From Microvirga sp052114605 (lineage in GTDB: Bacteria; Pseudomonadota; Alphaproteobacteria; Rhizobiales; Beijerinckiaceae), in the NCBI RefSeq assembly GCF_052114605.1, contig NZ_JBFRFB010000005.1, forward strand, positions 62,001-126,000: 64,000 nucleotides of DNA, read 5' to 3'. Below are positions 37,660-49,153 of the stretch, one piece after another. The stretch's first letter is position 1. Every line of letters starts with the position of its first letter. A model generated the notes under the pieces. The model worked only from the letters and a program-made list of their open reading frames with translations, did not search any database and was not told the DNA's origin. Made by a program: the position numbers and the translations under genes.

Positions 37660-39162
37660 ATGTATCGCAGCGAGGACCATCGAACCTTTGCCGCACCCAG
37701 TGAGAGCGGCATGGAATCGTCAGGTGAGCAGACAGCAGCTGATGTGTGGGCGCGTGTAAAACGCCGCCTGCGGGCCGAACTGGGCGAGGACATCTTCGCC
37801 AGTTGGTTCGGCCGCCTGGAACTGGATTCGGTGATCGAGGGCTGTGCTTATCTCACGGTGCCCACGCGCTTCCTGAAGAGCTGGATCGAGTCGCATTATG
37901 TCGACCGGGTTCTCACGGTTTACCGCTCCGAGGCCAATGATGTTGAGCGCGTGGCGATCGGCGTGCGCAACTCGCTTGGCCGCGACGCGTCTCCCCAGCG
38001 CCGCCCGAGCGAGGCCCCCCGGGCCAGCACTGCCCCAGCGCAAGCCATTACCCTCCCGACCGGCGAGCCCAAGACGCCTTCGCTCGCGCTTCCTCCCGAG
38101 GAGCGCGGAGAGTCTTCCGATCTCGGCGGCGCGCCGCTCGATTCGCGCCTGACCTTCGATAGCTTCATTGTCGGGCGCTCCAACGCCCTCGCCCATGCCG
38201 CCGCCGACCGCGTGGCCCATGCGGCGAACGGCCAGGTGATCTACAACCCGCTCTATATTCATGCGGGCGTTGGCCTCGGCAAGACGCATCTTCTTCATGC
38301 CATCGGCCATGAAATGCGCACGCAAGGCCGCCGCGTGATCTATCTCACCGCCGACCGCTTCATGTACGGCTTCGTCGCGTCCTTGAAGGCGCAGACCTCG
38401 CTCGCTTTCAAGGAGCGCCTGCGCGGCATCGACCTGCTCATTATCGACGACGTGCAGTTCATCCAGGGCAAGCAGATCCAGCAGGAATTCGGCCATACGC
38501 TGAATGCCCTCATCGATGCGGGCCGCCAGATCGTGATCGCCGCGGACCGCCCGCCGGCCGATCTCGAAAACCTCGACGAGCGCGTGCGCTCGCGCCTCGC
38601 CGGCGGCCTCGTGGTCGAGGTGACGGCTTTGGACGAGGCGCTTCGCACCTCTATCCTGACCACCCGGATCGATGCCCTCAAGACCATTCACACCAGCTTC
38701 GATGTAGGACCTAACGTGGTCTCCTACGTGGCGCGCTCGATCACGGCCAATGGGCGCGATCTCGAAGGCGCGGTGAACCGCCTTCTGGCGCACGCCACCC
38801 TCACCGGCTCCGCGATCACGATGGAAACCGCCGAGACCGCGATCCGCGATCTCGTGCGCAACCGCGAGCCGAAGCGCGTCAAGATCGAGGACATCCAGAA
38901 GCTGGTGGCCTCGCGCTACAACGTCTCCCGCTCGGACATCCTCTCCGAGCGCCGCACCGCCGCGGTAGTCCGCCCGCGCCAGATCGCCATGTATCTGTCG
39001 AAGGTCCTCACCTTACGTTCCCTGCCGGAAATCGGCCGCCGCTTCGGCGGGCGCGATCACACCACCGTGCTCCATGCGGTGCGCAAGATTGAGAAGGCCA
39101 TCGGCGAGGATCATGCGCTCTCCGACGAGGTCGAACTCCTCAAGCGGATGCTGCAGGAATAA
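37660..39162 (+). CDS. dnaA: Chromosomal replication initiator DnaA
   Basis: This 500-residue AAA+ initiator binds DnaA boxes and opens the origin. Domain I spans about residues 20-100 (WARVKRRLRAELGEDIFASWFGRLEL) and a variable Pro/Ser-rich linker follows. Domain III has Walker A GVGLGKTH near residue 205 and Walker B LLIIDDVQF. The DNA-binding domain ends with RRFGGRDHTTVLHAVRKIE. The ATG at 37660 has a GGAGGG site 8 bp upstream. A longer frame from 37546 adds a basic stretch unlike DnaA. Confidence 0.97.
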   Translation: MYRSEDHRTFAAPSESGMESSGEQTAADVWARVKRRLRAELGEDIFASWFGRLELDSVIEGCAYLTVPTRFLKSWIESHYVDRVLTVYRSEANDVERVAIGVRNSLGRDASPQRRPSEAPRASTAPAQAITLPTGEPKTPSLALPPEERGESSDLGGAPLDSRLTFDSFIVGRSNALAHAAADRVAHAANGQVIYNPLYIHAGVGLGKTHLLHAIGHEMRTQGRRVIYLTADRFMYGFVASLKAQTSLAFKERLRGIDLLIIDDVQFIQGKQIQQEFGHTLNALIDAGRQIVIAADRPPADLENLDERVRSRLAGGLVVEVTALDEALRTSILTTRIDALKTIHTSFDVGPNVVSYVARSITANGRDLEGAVNRLLAHATLTGSAITMETAETAIRDLVRNREPKRVKIEDIQKLVASRYNVSRSDILSERRTAAVVRPRQIAMYLSKVLTLRSLPEIGRRFGGRDHTTVLHAVRKIEKAIGEDHALSDEVELLKRMLQE

Positions 39163-39311
39163 GCGGATCACCGAACCGGACCGTGGCTTTTCCAGCGAGA
39201 AGGGCCACGGCCTTGCTTTCTCGGGCAACTAAAGCCAATCTTGCCCCTGCTCGTTTCGGCCATCCTGCCGGGAGCGGGCCAAGAATTTTTACCGACAATA
39301 GGTGTCGCGTT

Positions 39312-40430
39312 ATGAGAGTTACTGTTGAGCGCGCCGCTCTTCTGAAGGCGCTGGGGCACGTGCACCGCGTCGTCGAGCGCCGCAATACCATTCCGATTCT
39401 GTCGAACGTGCTTTTGCGCGCCGAGGAAGGCTCGCTTCGACTGCGGGCCACCGACCTCGACATCGAGGTGACGGAGACGATCCCCGCTGATATCACGGAA
39501 GCTGGCTCCACGACGGTGCCCGCCTACATGATCTACGACATCGTGCGCAAGCTGCCCGACGGCGCGCAGGTGTCGCTGGAAATGACCGCCGACATGGGCC
39601 AGATGCAGATCCGCTCGGGCCGTTCGCGCTTCATGTTGCAGGCCCTGCCCGAAAGCGACTTCCCGGATCTCGCCGCCGGCGATCTTCCACATCGCTTCAC
39701 GCTGGCCGCCGCCGATCTCAAAAAGCTGATCGAGAAGACGCAGTTCGCGATCTCGACGGAAGAGACGCGCTATTATCTCAACGGCATCTATCTTCACACC
39801 ATCGATGCAGGCGGCTCGCTCGTGATGCGCGCCGTCGCCACCGACGGCCATCGCCTCGCCCGCGTGGAACTGCCCGCGCCGAACGGCTCCGAGGGCATGC
39901 CCGGCGTGATCATTCCGCGCAAGGCCGTGGCCGAGATCGTCAAGCTCGTCGAGGACGGTTCGGAGAGCATCACCGTTGAGCTGTCCTCCGCCAAGGTGCG
40001 GCTGACATTCGACGGCGTGGTGCTGACCTCGAAGCTCATCGACGGCACCTTCCCGGATTACCAGCGCGTCATTCCCGCCGGCAACGACAAGATCCTCGTG
40101 GTCGAGCGAGGCGATTTCGCGAAGGCCGTGGATCGCGTCTCCACCATCTCGTCGGAGCGCGGGCGCGCGGTAAAGCTGGCTCTCGCCGATGGCCGCCTGA
40201 CGCTCACCGTCAACAACCCGGATTCGGGCAGCGCGACGGAAGAGATCGAGGTCGATTACGACAACACGCCCATCGATATCGGCTTCAACGCCCGCTATCT
40301 CCTCGACATCACGTCCCAGCTCGACGGCGACACGGCCCTGTTCAAGCTCGCCGACCCAGGCTCGCCCACCGTCATTCAGGACCGCGAGGGCGCGCCTGCG
40401 CTCTACGTCCTGATGCCGATGCGCGTGTAA
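39312..40430 (+). CDS. dnaN: DNA polymerase III sliding clamp (beta subunit)
   Basis: This 372-residue ring-forming clamp tethers DNA polymerase to DNA. The start MRVTVERAALLKALGHVHRVVERRNTIPILSNVLL is typical, as is the C-terminal YVLMPMRV that forms part of the peptide-binding pocket. The start at 39312 is the family start; a longer frame overlapping the spacer is not used. It lies 149 bp after dnaA, in the classical dnaA-dnaN-recF order. Confidence 0.97.
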   Translation: MRVTVERAALLKALGHVHRVVERRNTIPILSNVLLRAEEGSLRLRATDLDIEVTETIPADITEAGSTTVPAYMIYDIVRKLPDGAQVSLEMTADMGQMQIRSGRSRFMLQALPESDFPDLAAGDLPHRFTLAAADLKKLIEKTQFAISTEETRYYLNGIYLHTIDAGGSLVMRAVATDGHRLARVELPAPNGSEGMPGVIIPRKAVAEIVKLVEDGSESITVELSSAKVRLTFDGVVLTSKLIDGTFPDYQRVIPAGNDKILVVERGDFAKAVDRVSTISSERGRAVKLALADGRLTLTVNNPDSGSATEEIEVDYDNTPIDIGFNARYLLDITSQLDGDTALFKLADPGSPTVIQDREGAPALYVLMPMRV

Positions 40431-40455
40431 GCGCCGTTTTCAGAATCAGTCTCTC

Positions 40456-40543
40456 GTCATCACCGGCCTTGTGCCGGTGATCTCGTTTTGGGGAGGCGCC
40501 GCGCTCTTCCTATCGGGATGGCCGGGACAAGCCCGGCCATGAC
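40456..40543. repeat. Two facing palindromic elements between dnaN and recF
   Basis: ATCACCGGC-CTTGT-GCCGGTGAT (40459-40481) and ATGGCCGGG-ACAAG-CCCGGCCAT (40518-40540) are perfect 9-bp hairpins with complementary loops. They are flanked by GTCAT on the left and ATGAC on the right. They look like two copies of one dispersed element in opposite orientation, breaking the dnaN-recF junction. Confidence 0.7.
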
Positions 40544-40627
40544 AGGGAAACGTCGCGACAATAGGAACTCCACTTCGGCCGCGCCCACCCTTGATCTTTC
40601 GCGCCCGCTCCTGAAAGAAGGGAGCGC

Positions 40628-41788
40628 ATGTCCTCCGCTCCCGTTGCCGCTTCCCGAATCGTCCGTCTCATCCTCCAGGATTTCCGCACCTATGCGAGCC
40701 TGGACCTTCCCGTGTCGCGCTCGCTCGTGGCGCTGGTGGGTGAGAACGGCGCGGGCAAGACCAATGTGCTGGAGGCGATCTCCCTCTTCATGCCGGGGCG
40801 CGGTCTGCGCCGCGCGGAGCTGGGCGAGATGGCCCGCCAGGGCGGTCCAGGCTCCTTCGCGATTTCGCTGACGCTCGATGCCCCTTACGGCGAGCATCGC
40901 CTCGGCACCGGGCTCGAACCTCAGGGCGAGAACGCCCGTTCCTCACGCATCTGCCGCATCGACGGGGCAACGGCCTCCTCACCGACGGCGTTTGCGGAAT
41001 TCCTTCGCGTCGTCTGGCTCACGCCCGATCTCGACGCGCTGTTTCGCGGCCCCGCCGGCGACCGCCGCCGCTTTCTCGACCGACTCGTGCTCGCCGTCGA
41101 TGCCGAGCACGGCACGCGGGTGAATGCGCTGGAACGCGCGCTACGCTCCCGCAACCGCGTGCTCGAGGAAAATCCCGACAACCGCCTCTGGCTCGATGCC
41201 CTGGAGCGCGAAGTGGCGGAGCTCGCCATCGCGGTCGCTGCCGCGCGCCGCGAAACCGTGGAGCGTCTTGCCGCCCTCATCTTTGAGACCCGCACGGAAG
41301 ACTCGCCCTTCCCCTTCGCGACGATGGGCCTGGAGGGTGAGATCGACAGCCTCGTGGCGACGCTCCCCGCCGTCGATGCGGAGGACCGCTACCGCGCCAT
41401 CCTCCGCGACAACCGCCACCGCGACCGCGCCGCCGGACGCACGCTGATCGGGCCGCAGGCCTCCGACCTCATCGTGCGCCATGGGCCGAAGGACATTCCC
41501 GCCAACACCGCCTCCACCGGCGAGCAGAAGGCGCTCCTCATCGGCCTCGTTCTCGCCCATGCGCAGCTCGTCGCCAGCATGAGCGGCATCGCCCCCTTCG
41601 TACTGCTCGACGAAGTCGCCGCCCATCTCGATCCCCGCCGCCGCGCGGGCCTCTTCGCGGCACTGGAGCGCTTAGGCGGGCAGGTCTGGATGACTGGCGC
41701 GGACCCGAGCCTCTTTGCGGAACTCGAAGGCCGGGCGGACGTGCTGCAGGTGTCATCCGGTGTGATTGAACACATCAACAATCCTTGA
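40628..41788 (+). CDS. recF: DNA replication/repair protein RecF
   Basis: This 386-residue SMC-like ATPase loads RecA at single-strand gaps. Walker A is VGENGAGKTN near residue 40. The RecF-specific block LTPDLDALFRGPAGDRRRFLDRL is present, with signature TGEQKALLIGLVLA and Walker B PFVLLDEVAAHLD. The length is normal. It follows two palindromic repeats after dnaN. Confidence 0.95.
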   Translation: MSSAPVAASRIVRLILQDFRTYASLDLPVSRSLVALVGENGAGKTNVLEAISLFMPGRGLRRAELGEMARQGGPGSFAISLTLDAPYGEHRLGTGLEPQGENARSSRICRIDGATASSPTAFAEFLRVVWLTPDLDALFRGPAGDRRRFLDRLVLAVDAEHGTRVNALERALRSRNRVLEENPDNRLWLDALEREVAELAIAVAAARRETVERLAALIFETRTEDSPFPFATMGLEGEIDSLVATLPAVDAEDRYRAILRDNRHRDRAAGRTLIGPQASDLIVRHGPKDIPANTASTGEQKALLIGLVLAHAQLVASMSGIAPFVLLDEVAAHLDPRRRAGLFAALERLGGQVWMTGADPSLFAELEGRADVLQVSSGVIEHINNP

Positions 41789-41854
41789 TGGTGCGATAAA
41801 CCACTTCGGCTTATGTGGTGGATCTCACTCAATTTCTGACTGCCCGGTGTTGCC

Positions 41855-42469
41855 ATGGAACTCGCAGGCCTGTTCCTCTTCTCCTCCGCCCTCTTCATCG
41901 CCGCCGCCTCGCCGGGGCCCGGCATTGCCGCCATCGTGGCGCGGGTGCTAGGGCGCGGCCCCAGGGGCGCAATTCCCTTCAGCATCGGCATCGCCCTGGG
42001 CGACGTAGTATGGCTGACCTTCGCGGTTCTAGGCCTCGCCGCCCTGGCACAGGCCTTCCATGGGGTGTTCCTGGCGGTCAAATATGCCGGCGCTGCCTAC
42101 CTGCTCTACATCGCCTACAAGCTCTGGACGACCCCCGTCGAGGCGCGGGACGTCTCCGCTGAGGCGAAAGCCGAGAGGCCGTTGAAGCTGCTTCTCGGCG
42201 GGCTTGCGCTGACGCTGGGCAACCCCAAGACCATCGTGTTCTACCTCGCCCTTCTGCCCACCTTCCTCGATCTCACCAGGATCACGATGCTGGGCTATGC
42301 GGAGCTGGTAGTGGCGACCCTGACGGTGCTGGGTGTCGTGTTCGGGATCTACATCGTGCTTGCCGTCCGGGCGCGGCGGCTGTTCACCAGCCCTAAGGCC
42401 CTGCGCATCCTCAACAAGAGCACGGGCGCGGTCATGGCGGGGGCTGCAGCGGCCGTCGCCGTGCGATGA
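41855..42469 (+). CDS. LysE family amino-acid exporter
   Basis: This 204-residue inner-membrane protein has about six hydrophobic segments. The signature near the start, SPGPGIAAIVARVLGRGPRGAIP, is that of LysE/RhtB translocators, and LTLGNPKTIVFYLALLP follows. The family exports lysine, homoserine, threonine or related compounds; the substrate is not known. It sits between recF and gyrB and overlaps the next small gene by 4 bp. Confidence 0.88.
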   Translation: MELAGLFLFSSALFIAAASPGPGIAAIVARVLGRGPRGAIPFSIGIALGDVVWLTFAVLGLAALAQAFHGVFLAVKYAGAAYLLYIAYKLWTTPVEARDVSAEAKAERPLKLLLGGLALTLGNPKTIVFYLALLPTFLDLTRITMLGYAELVVATLTVLGVVFGIYIVLAVRARRLFTSPKALRILNKSTGAVMAGAAAAVAVR

Positions 42470-42786
42470 GCCTGCTGTTCGGCGCCGTGATCCTGCTGTC
42501 TCCGTTCTGGCTGGCTCTGCTTTGGCTGCAATGGGGGCACAGGCTGTGGATGCGGCTGTCCATGGTGGCCCTATGGAGCCTTCTGACAGTGGGGTTCGCC
42601 TGGATGTTTTATGAGCGCTATTGGCGCTGGGCGGATTGCTTCAACGAGCTTGGTCGCTGCTACGATTCGGAGGCGGGCGTCATGGTCGCGCAGGCAGCCT
42701 TCATCTGGGGCATGCCGGCCCTGGTGAGCGCCCTTTTGCTGGCCTTGAGCCTATGGGCGCTCCTGAAGCGAAAAATCACCCCCTGA
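42466..42786 (+). CDS. Small membrane protein of unknown function (106 aa)
   Basis: This 106-residue protein has three hydrophobic segments (about residues 3-22, 30-50 and 73-98), with two cysteines in the loop between the second and third (ADCFNELGRCYDS). The ATG overlaps the LysE stop by 4 bp, which suggests coupling. I recognise no family. Confidence 0.65.
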   Translation: MSLLFGAVILLSPFWLALLWLQWGHRLWMRLSMVALWSLLTVGFAWMFYERYWRWADCFNELGRCYDSEAGVMVAQAAFIWGMPALVSALLLALSLWALLKRKITP

Positions 42787-42856
42787 ACGGCACTTTTTCG
42801 TGGATTCTAGCCCCCTTTCACGTACGCGCGTATGCGCGTGGGGGTGAAATTTCAAC

Positions 42857-42888
42857 GATTCGTCACTAAATATCTGATCTGACGAATC
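42857..42888. promoter_or_regulatory. Inverted repeat with GANTC ends upstream of gyrB
   Basis: GATTCGTCA (42857-42865) and its exact complement TGACGAATC (42880-42888) are separated by 14 bp, about 48 bp before the gyrB ATG. Each arm ends in a GANTC site. A third GANTC lies at 42803-42807. It could be an operator or a leader hairpin. Confidence 0.5.
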
Positions 42889-42936
42889 AATCACCGAGTG
42901 CGCACCCGTTTCCTGCCGCGCTCCGAAGGATCCTAA

Positions 42937-45363
<2,427 letters not shown>

Positions 45364-45397
45364 TCGATCCTGCACGCGCAAGGATCTTGATCATCTC

Positions 45398-45430
45398 AGG
45401 CCTCACAGCTTCCGCTGTGGGGCCTTTTTC
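45398..45430 (+). terminator. Rho-independent terminator of gyrB
   Basis: AGGCC...CACAGC pairs with GCTGTG...GGCCT around a TTCC loop and runs into TTTTTC, about 35 bases past the gyrB stop. Confidence 0.85.
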
Positions 45431-45484
45431 ATGAAGACGCTTCCTCTCCTGTCAGTAACGGATGAACGAAGGAATCCGACGTCC

Positions 45485-46288
45485 TTACGCAGCTGCTTGT
45501 GTGGACGCGTGCGAACCATGCGCTTCATCGAAGACCGAGCGTATCTCCGCAACGACTTCGGCAAATTCCGCCGTACCAAGAAGCTCCGAGCGCCGGGGGC
45601 GTTCGAACGGGATGTCCACGATCTTCGAAATCCGCCCCGGCCGCGCACTCATCACGACCACGCGATCGCTGAGGAAGACCGACTCGGGGATACCGTGGGT
45701 CACGAAAAGAACCGTCTTGCGGTTGGCTTGCCAGATGCGCTGCAATTCGATGTTCATGTTCTCGCGCGTCATGGCGTCGAGAGCCGCGAAAGGCTCATCC
45801 ATCAGGAGCAGCTTGGGATCGTGGATCAAGCCGCGGGCCAAGGCCACGCGCTGCTGCATTCCACCGGAGAGTTCGGCCGGCAGGCGATTCTCGAAACCTT
45901 TGAGGCCGACCATCTGGATGAGTTCGTGAGCGCGCTCGACATAGTCGCCAACTCGCCGACCTTGGACATCGACCGGCAGGAGCACGTTCTTGAGGACGGA
46001 CAGCCAGGGAAGCAGCAGGGGCTGCTGGAAAACAACGCCGAAATCAGGACGTGGCCGCGTGACCTCGCTGCCGCCGACCATGACCTTCCCCCAACTCGGG
46101 GCCAAGAGGCCGGCGACCATGCGCAGCAATGTCGTCTTGCCGCAGCCGCTCGGGCCGAGAAGCGATACGAACTCGCCGGGCTGGACATCGAAGCGCACGG
46201 TCTGCAGCGCGGTGAGCGTCTTCCCTTCGCGCGTCATGAAGGTTCGCCCAACGTCGTGGAAGGAGATCCCATGGGACATCTGCGTCAT
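45485..46288 (-). CDS. ABC transporter ATPase (nitrate/sulfonate/taurine type)
   Basis: This 267-residue ATPase energises the importer encoded just upstream. Walker A is GPSGCGKTT, the signature is LSGGMQQRVALARGL, and Walker B is LLLMDEPFAALD. The TauB/SsuB/ThiZ group is indicated by FQQPLLLPWLSVLKNVLLP and by THGIPESVFLSDRV after Walker B. It is the last gene of the seven-gene minus-strand operon. An internal Met three codons in is an alternative start. Confidence 0.9.
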   Translation of the reverse strand: MTQMSHGISFHDVGRTFMTREGKTLTALQTVRFDVQPGEFVSLLGPSGCGKTTLLRMVAGLLAPSWGKVMVGGSEVTRPRPDFGVVFQQPLLLPWLSVLKNVLLPVDVQGRRVGDYVERAHELIQMVGLKGFENRLPAELSGGMQQRVALARGLIHDPKLLLMDEPFAALDAMTRENMNIELQRIWQANRKTVLFVTHGIPESVFLSDRVVVMSARPGRISKIVDIPFERPRRSELLGTAEFAEVVAEIRSVFDEAHGSHASTQAAA

Positions 46289-46367
46289 CGTCGGCTCCGA
46301 TCTGCTGGTCGCGAAGTTGGATCATTCGATGGCCTGACAGGATGGGACCCGTCAGGCCATGTCTTGT

Positions 46368-47450
46368 TCAGTTGGCTGCCTTGGCTGCGTCGGCGATCGC
46401 TTTGGGATCGAAAGCGACGTAATCCTTGGCGAAGGAATTATTGAAGAAGATCGTCGGATCGGCCGGCGTCTTGATCTGACCGGCATCGACCAGATACTTC
46501 TGGATCCGCTCATACACGGCGGCATCCTGACTGCCCCAGGCGAAGTCGTCGGGGAATTGGTCCGCCGCCATGTCCTGAATCTGCGCCGTCAGGATTGCGA
46601 GGTCACGCTCCATCGCTTTCGGATCGTTCAGATCCTTCGGTGCGCGATCCGGCGCGTATTTCCAGAACGCGCGCACGGCTGCCTCGGGATTGTTCTTCAA
46701 GAACACGGTTGCCCTTGCGGTCGCTCGTCCCAAACCCTTGATGACATCCGGGTTCTTGTTGATGTAGTCCTCGGTCGCGAAGAGGTTATAGCTGTACTGG
46801 TTCAACTCATCTTTGGTCTGAGGAAGCTTGCGGACGTTGTAACCGGCAACCGTCATACGGGCGACGCCGCCGGTGAAGCTGACCGAGAAATCCACAACCC
46901 CATTTTTAAGCGCCTCGAAGCCGGGCGTGCCGTAGCCGGTCGCGACCAGCTGGACATCCTTGTCGCTCATCCCCTCCTGCAGCAGCCGCGATTTGAGATA
47001 GGTCATGCTGCCCGATCCGAGATCGCCGACGCCGGCCTTCTTGCCCTTGAGATCCGCAATCGTCTTGATGGGAGAATCGACGCGCGTGATGAGCACGTTC
47101 GTTCCCCGGCGGCTGATGGCGTAGAACGAGATGAGAGGGATCTTTGAATTGGCGCGCTGGATCATGACCGGATCCGGCTGAGCCACGCCGACATCGGCTC
47201 GACCCGTCAGGAGAATCTGCGCCGTCGCGGCGGAGGATTGTCCCGGCACGATGCTGACATCGAGCCCTTCATTTTCGAAGTAGCCAAGCGCCTTTGCGAG
47301 TGTCGCAAAAGGATAGCCGACATTCAGGTCGGCGGTCGCGATGGCGTAAGTGACCTTTTTCAGATCCTTGGCCGATGCACTGACGCTGCCCCCTGCCAGC
47401 AAAGACGCGCCAACGAAGGCGACTGCAACTTTTTGAACGAAACTACGCAT
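46368..47450 (-). CDS. ABC substrate-binding protein (NMT1/THI5-like)
   Basis: This 360-residue periplasmic protein has an N-terminal signal peptide (about residues 1-28, ending SVSASA). The body is the SsuA/THI5-like fold: KKVTYAIATADLNVGYPFATLAKALGYF, then QSSAATAQILLTGRADVGV and GKKAGVGDLGSGS. This group binds sulfonates, nitrate, pyrimidines, riboflavin or aromatic acids, so the ligand cannot be named. It lies between permease and ATPase genes in one operon. Confidence 0.88.
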   Translation of the reverse strand: MRSFVQKVAVAFVGASLLAGGSVSASAKDLKKVTYAIATADLNVGYPFATLAKALGYFENEGLDVSIVPGQSSAATAQILLTGRADVGVAQPDPVMIQRANSKIPLISFYAISRRGTNVLITRVDSPIKTIADLKGKKAGVGDLGSGSMTYLKSRLLQEGMSDKDVQLVATGYGTPGFEALKNGVVDFSVSFTGGVARMTVAGYNVRKLPQTKDELNQYSYNLFATEDYINKNPDVIKGLGRATARATVFLKNNPEAAVRAFWKYAPDRAPKDLNDPKAMERDLAILTAQIQDMAADQFPDDFAWGSQDAAVYERIQKYLVDAGQIKTPADPTIFFNNSFAKDYVAFDPKAIADAAKAAN

Positions 47451-47477
47451 GTCGGTTCCCCTTTTATCGAGCTTTCA

Positions 47478-48329
47478 CTAAGTGCTGCCTTCTTTCGCCC
47501 GTCCCCAGAATACGACCCGGTTCCCGATGTACTTCACGATGGCGTGGAGGATGAATCCGGTGAGCGATAACAGGATGAGCGCCGCGAATTGCCCAGCCAT
47601 GTCGAGGCTGGTGTTGAAGGTGAGAATTCGGTAGCCAAGCCCGCCGACGGCGCCGAGAAACTCGGAGACGACAGCCGCGATGATGGCCAGCACGATGGCA
47701 AGCTCAAGCCCCGCGAAGAGCGGCGGCATGGCGCTGGGAAGCTTGACCCGAAGGAAGATACGCCAGCGCTTTCCGCAATAGGCCTTGAGCATGTCGAGCT
47801 GGTCGGGATCCGTCCGCTCCAAGCCTGAAAGCGTATTGATCAGGACCGGAAAGAATACGGTCGATATGACGAGAGCGACCTTTGACTCGATGCCGAAGCC
47901 GAACCAGATCAGGAACATGGGCGCCAGCGCCGTCTTCGGCACGGCCTGAAAGGCAATCACGTAGGGGTAGAGGATCGTTCGGACGGGCCGAAATTCGGAG
48001 ATCAGCAGCGCTAGCAGGAAACCGACGGTGCTGCCGCCGAAGAATCCGATCAGCACCTCCTTCATCGTATAGCCCAGGTCGGAGATGAAGGTGCCATCCC
48101 CAATATTGAGATAAAGCGCCTCCCAGACGGCGGCGGGCGATGGAAAGACGGCGGGGGAGACCTCGAACTCCGATACATACCATTGCCAGAACCATATCAG
48201 TAGGATCGCGCTGATGAGCCAGGCGATGAAGCGTTGCCCGTCGTCTTTCATCCGCCCCATCTGGAGCCGCCCGATGCGGCTCGGCAATGGCGAGAGGAGC
48301 GGCTGCGGTTCGGAGCGAGCTTCATTCAT
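47478..48329 (-). CDS. ABC transporter permease (SsuC/TauC type)
   Basis: This 283-residue inner-membrane permease has six hydrophobic segments. The cytoplasmic EAA loop is seen around LKAYCGKRWRIFLRVKLPSAMPPLFAGL. The start at 48329 overlaps the stop of the enoyl-CoA hydratase gene by 4 bp, which favours it over a longer frame. Its long hydrophilic N-terminus (about 30 residues) is a little unusual. Confidence 0.9.
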   Translation of the reverse strand: MNEARSEPQPLLSPLPSRIGRLQMGRMKDDGQRFIAWLISAILLIWFWQWYVSEFEVSPAVFPSPAAVWEALYLNIGDGTFISDLGYTMKEVLIGFFGGSTVGFLLALLISEFRPVRTILYPYVIAFQAVPKTALAPMFLIWFGFGIESKVALVISTVFFPVLINTLSGLERTDPDQLDMLKAYCGKRWRIFLRVKLPSAMPPLFAGLELAIVLAIIAAVVSEFLGAVGGLGYRILTFNTSLDMAGQFAALILLSLTGFILHAIVKYIGNRVVFWGRAKEGST

Positions 48330-49150
48330 TTGAACGCTCCCACATCTGCAAAGCGGCTCTTCTGCCACCGGAGAGCCGCCGAGACTCCGTCCCTCTTCGA
48401 AATTCGAGTGAACTCGTTTTCACCGCTCGTGCTAAGGCCAAGCGCCGAGCTCTGCTCATTCCCGGTGATGACGGCACCAATCCCCATCTGCTCGTACCAG
48501 CGGCGCGTGCTGGCCTTGTTGCGAACCAGCGTTCCCTCCGGAAGGAGGCACATGTGCCGGACGACCTGATCCACACGCCGGTCGAGATCGTCACCGGCCG
48601 TGATCTCATTGAGCATGCCGAGATGAAGCGCCTCGGGAGCGTAGACGTTGCGTCCCGTCAGCTGCAGCTCGCTCAGCTTCTTGATCCCGATGATCCATTG
48701 CAGCACCGGGAACATGTTGCCGCCGCCCCCGAACTTGATCTCGGCATCACCAAAGAACGCGTCTTCACTCGCATATGTCAGGTCGCTGGCCATGGCGAGG
48801 GCCATGCCGCCGCCGAGGCAGGCGCCGCGCACCTTAGCGACCACCGGCTGAGGCAGGGACCAGATGCGGCGCAGGGTCTGGAAGGCGAGGAAGAAGTGAT
48901 ATTTCCAATAGGCCGGTGTACGCTCAGGCATGTCCGGCCCCTCACCCACATCGTAGCCTGCGGAGAACGCGCGGCCCTCGCCGGTCAGCACCACAACCTT
49001 GATCGCAGGCGTATCCGCAATGCGATTTAGGGCGTCGAACAGTTCGAGGTTGATCTGATCGGTCAGTGCATTGAGCTTATGAGGGCGCCTGAGTGTCAAC
49101 GTGGCGACATCTTCAGCGACATCGAAGCTGATCTGCGTATATTCTTTCAT
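48326..49150 (-). CDS. Enoyl-CoA hydratase/isomerase family protein
   Basis: This 274-residue crotonase-fold protein is in the catabolic operon. The oxyanion segments GRAFSAGYDVG and VRGACLGGGMALAMA are present. The position of the usual catalytic glutamate pair is shifted to GDAEIKFGGGGNMFP, so it may be a variant hydratase or isomerase. The C-terminus has a helical end ending FADVGAFK. The gene starts 3 bp after the acyl-CoA synthetase stop and overlaps the permease start. Confidence 0.88.
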   Translation of the reverse strand: MKEYTQISFDVAEDVATLTLRRPHKLNALTDQINLELFDALNRIADTPAIKVVVLTGEGRAFSAGYDVGEGPDMPERTPAYWKYHFFLAFQTLRRIWSLPQPVVAKVRGACLGGGMALAMASDLTYASEDAFFGDAEIKFGGGGNMFPVLQWIIGIKKLSELQLTGRNVYAPEALHLGMLNEITAGDDLDRRVDQVVRHMCLLPEGTLVRNKASTRRWYEQMGIGAVITGNEQSSALGLSTSGENEFTRISKRDGVSAALRWQKSRFADVGAFK

Positions 49151-49153
49151 CGC

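Noticed and set aside
45403..45648. 81-codon minus-strand ORF after gyrB
   Set aside because: It overlaps the gyrB terminator and the ABC ATPase gene and has no recognisable features.
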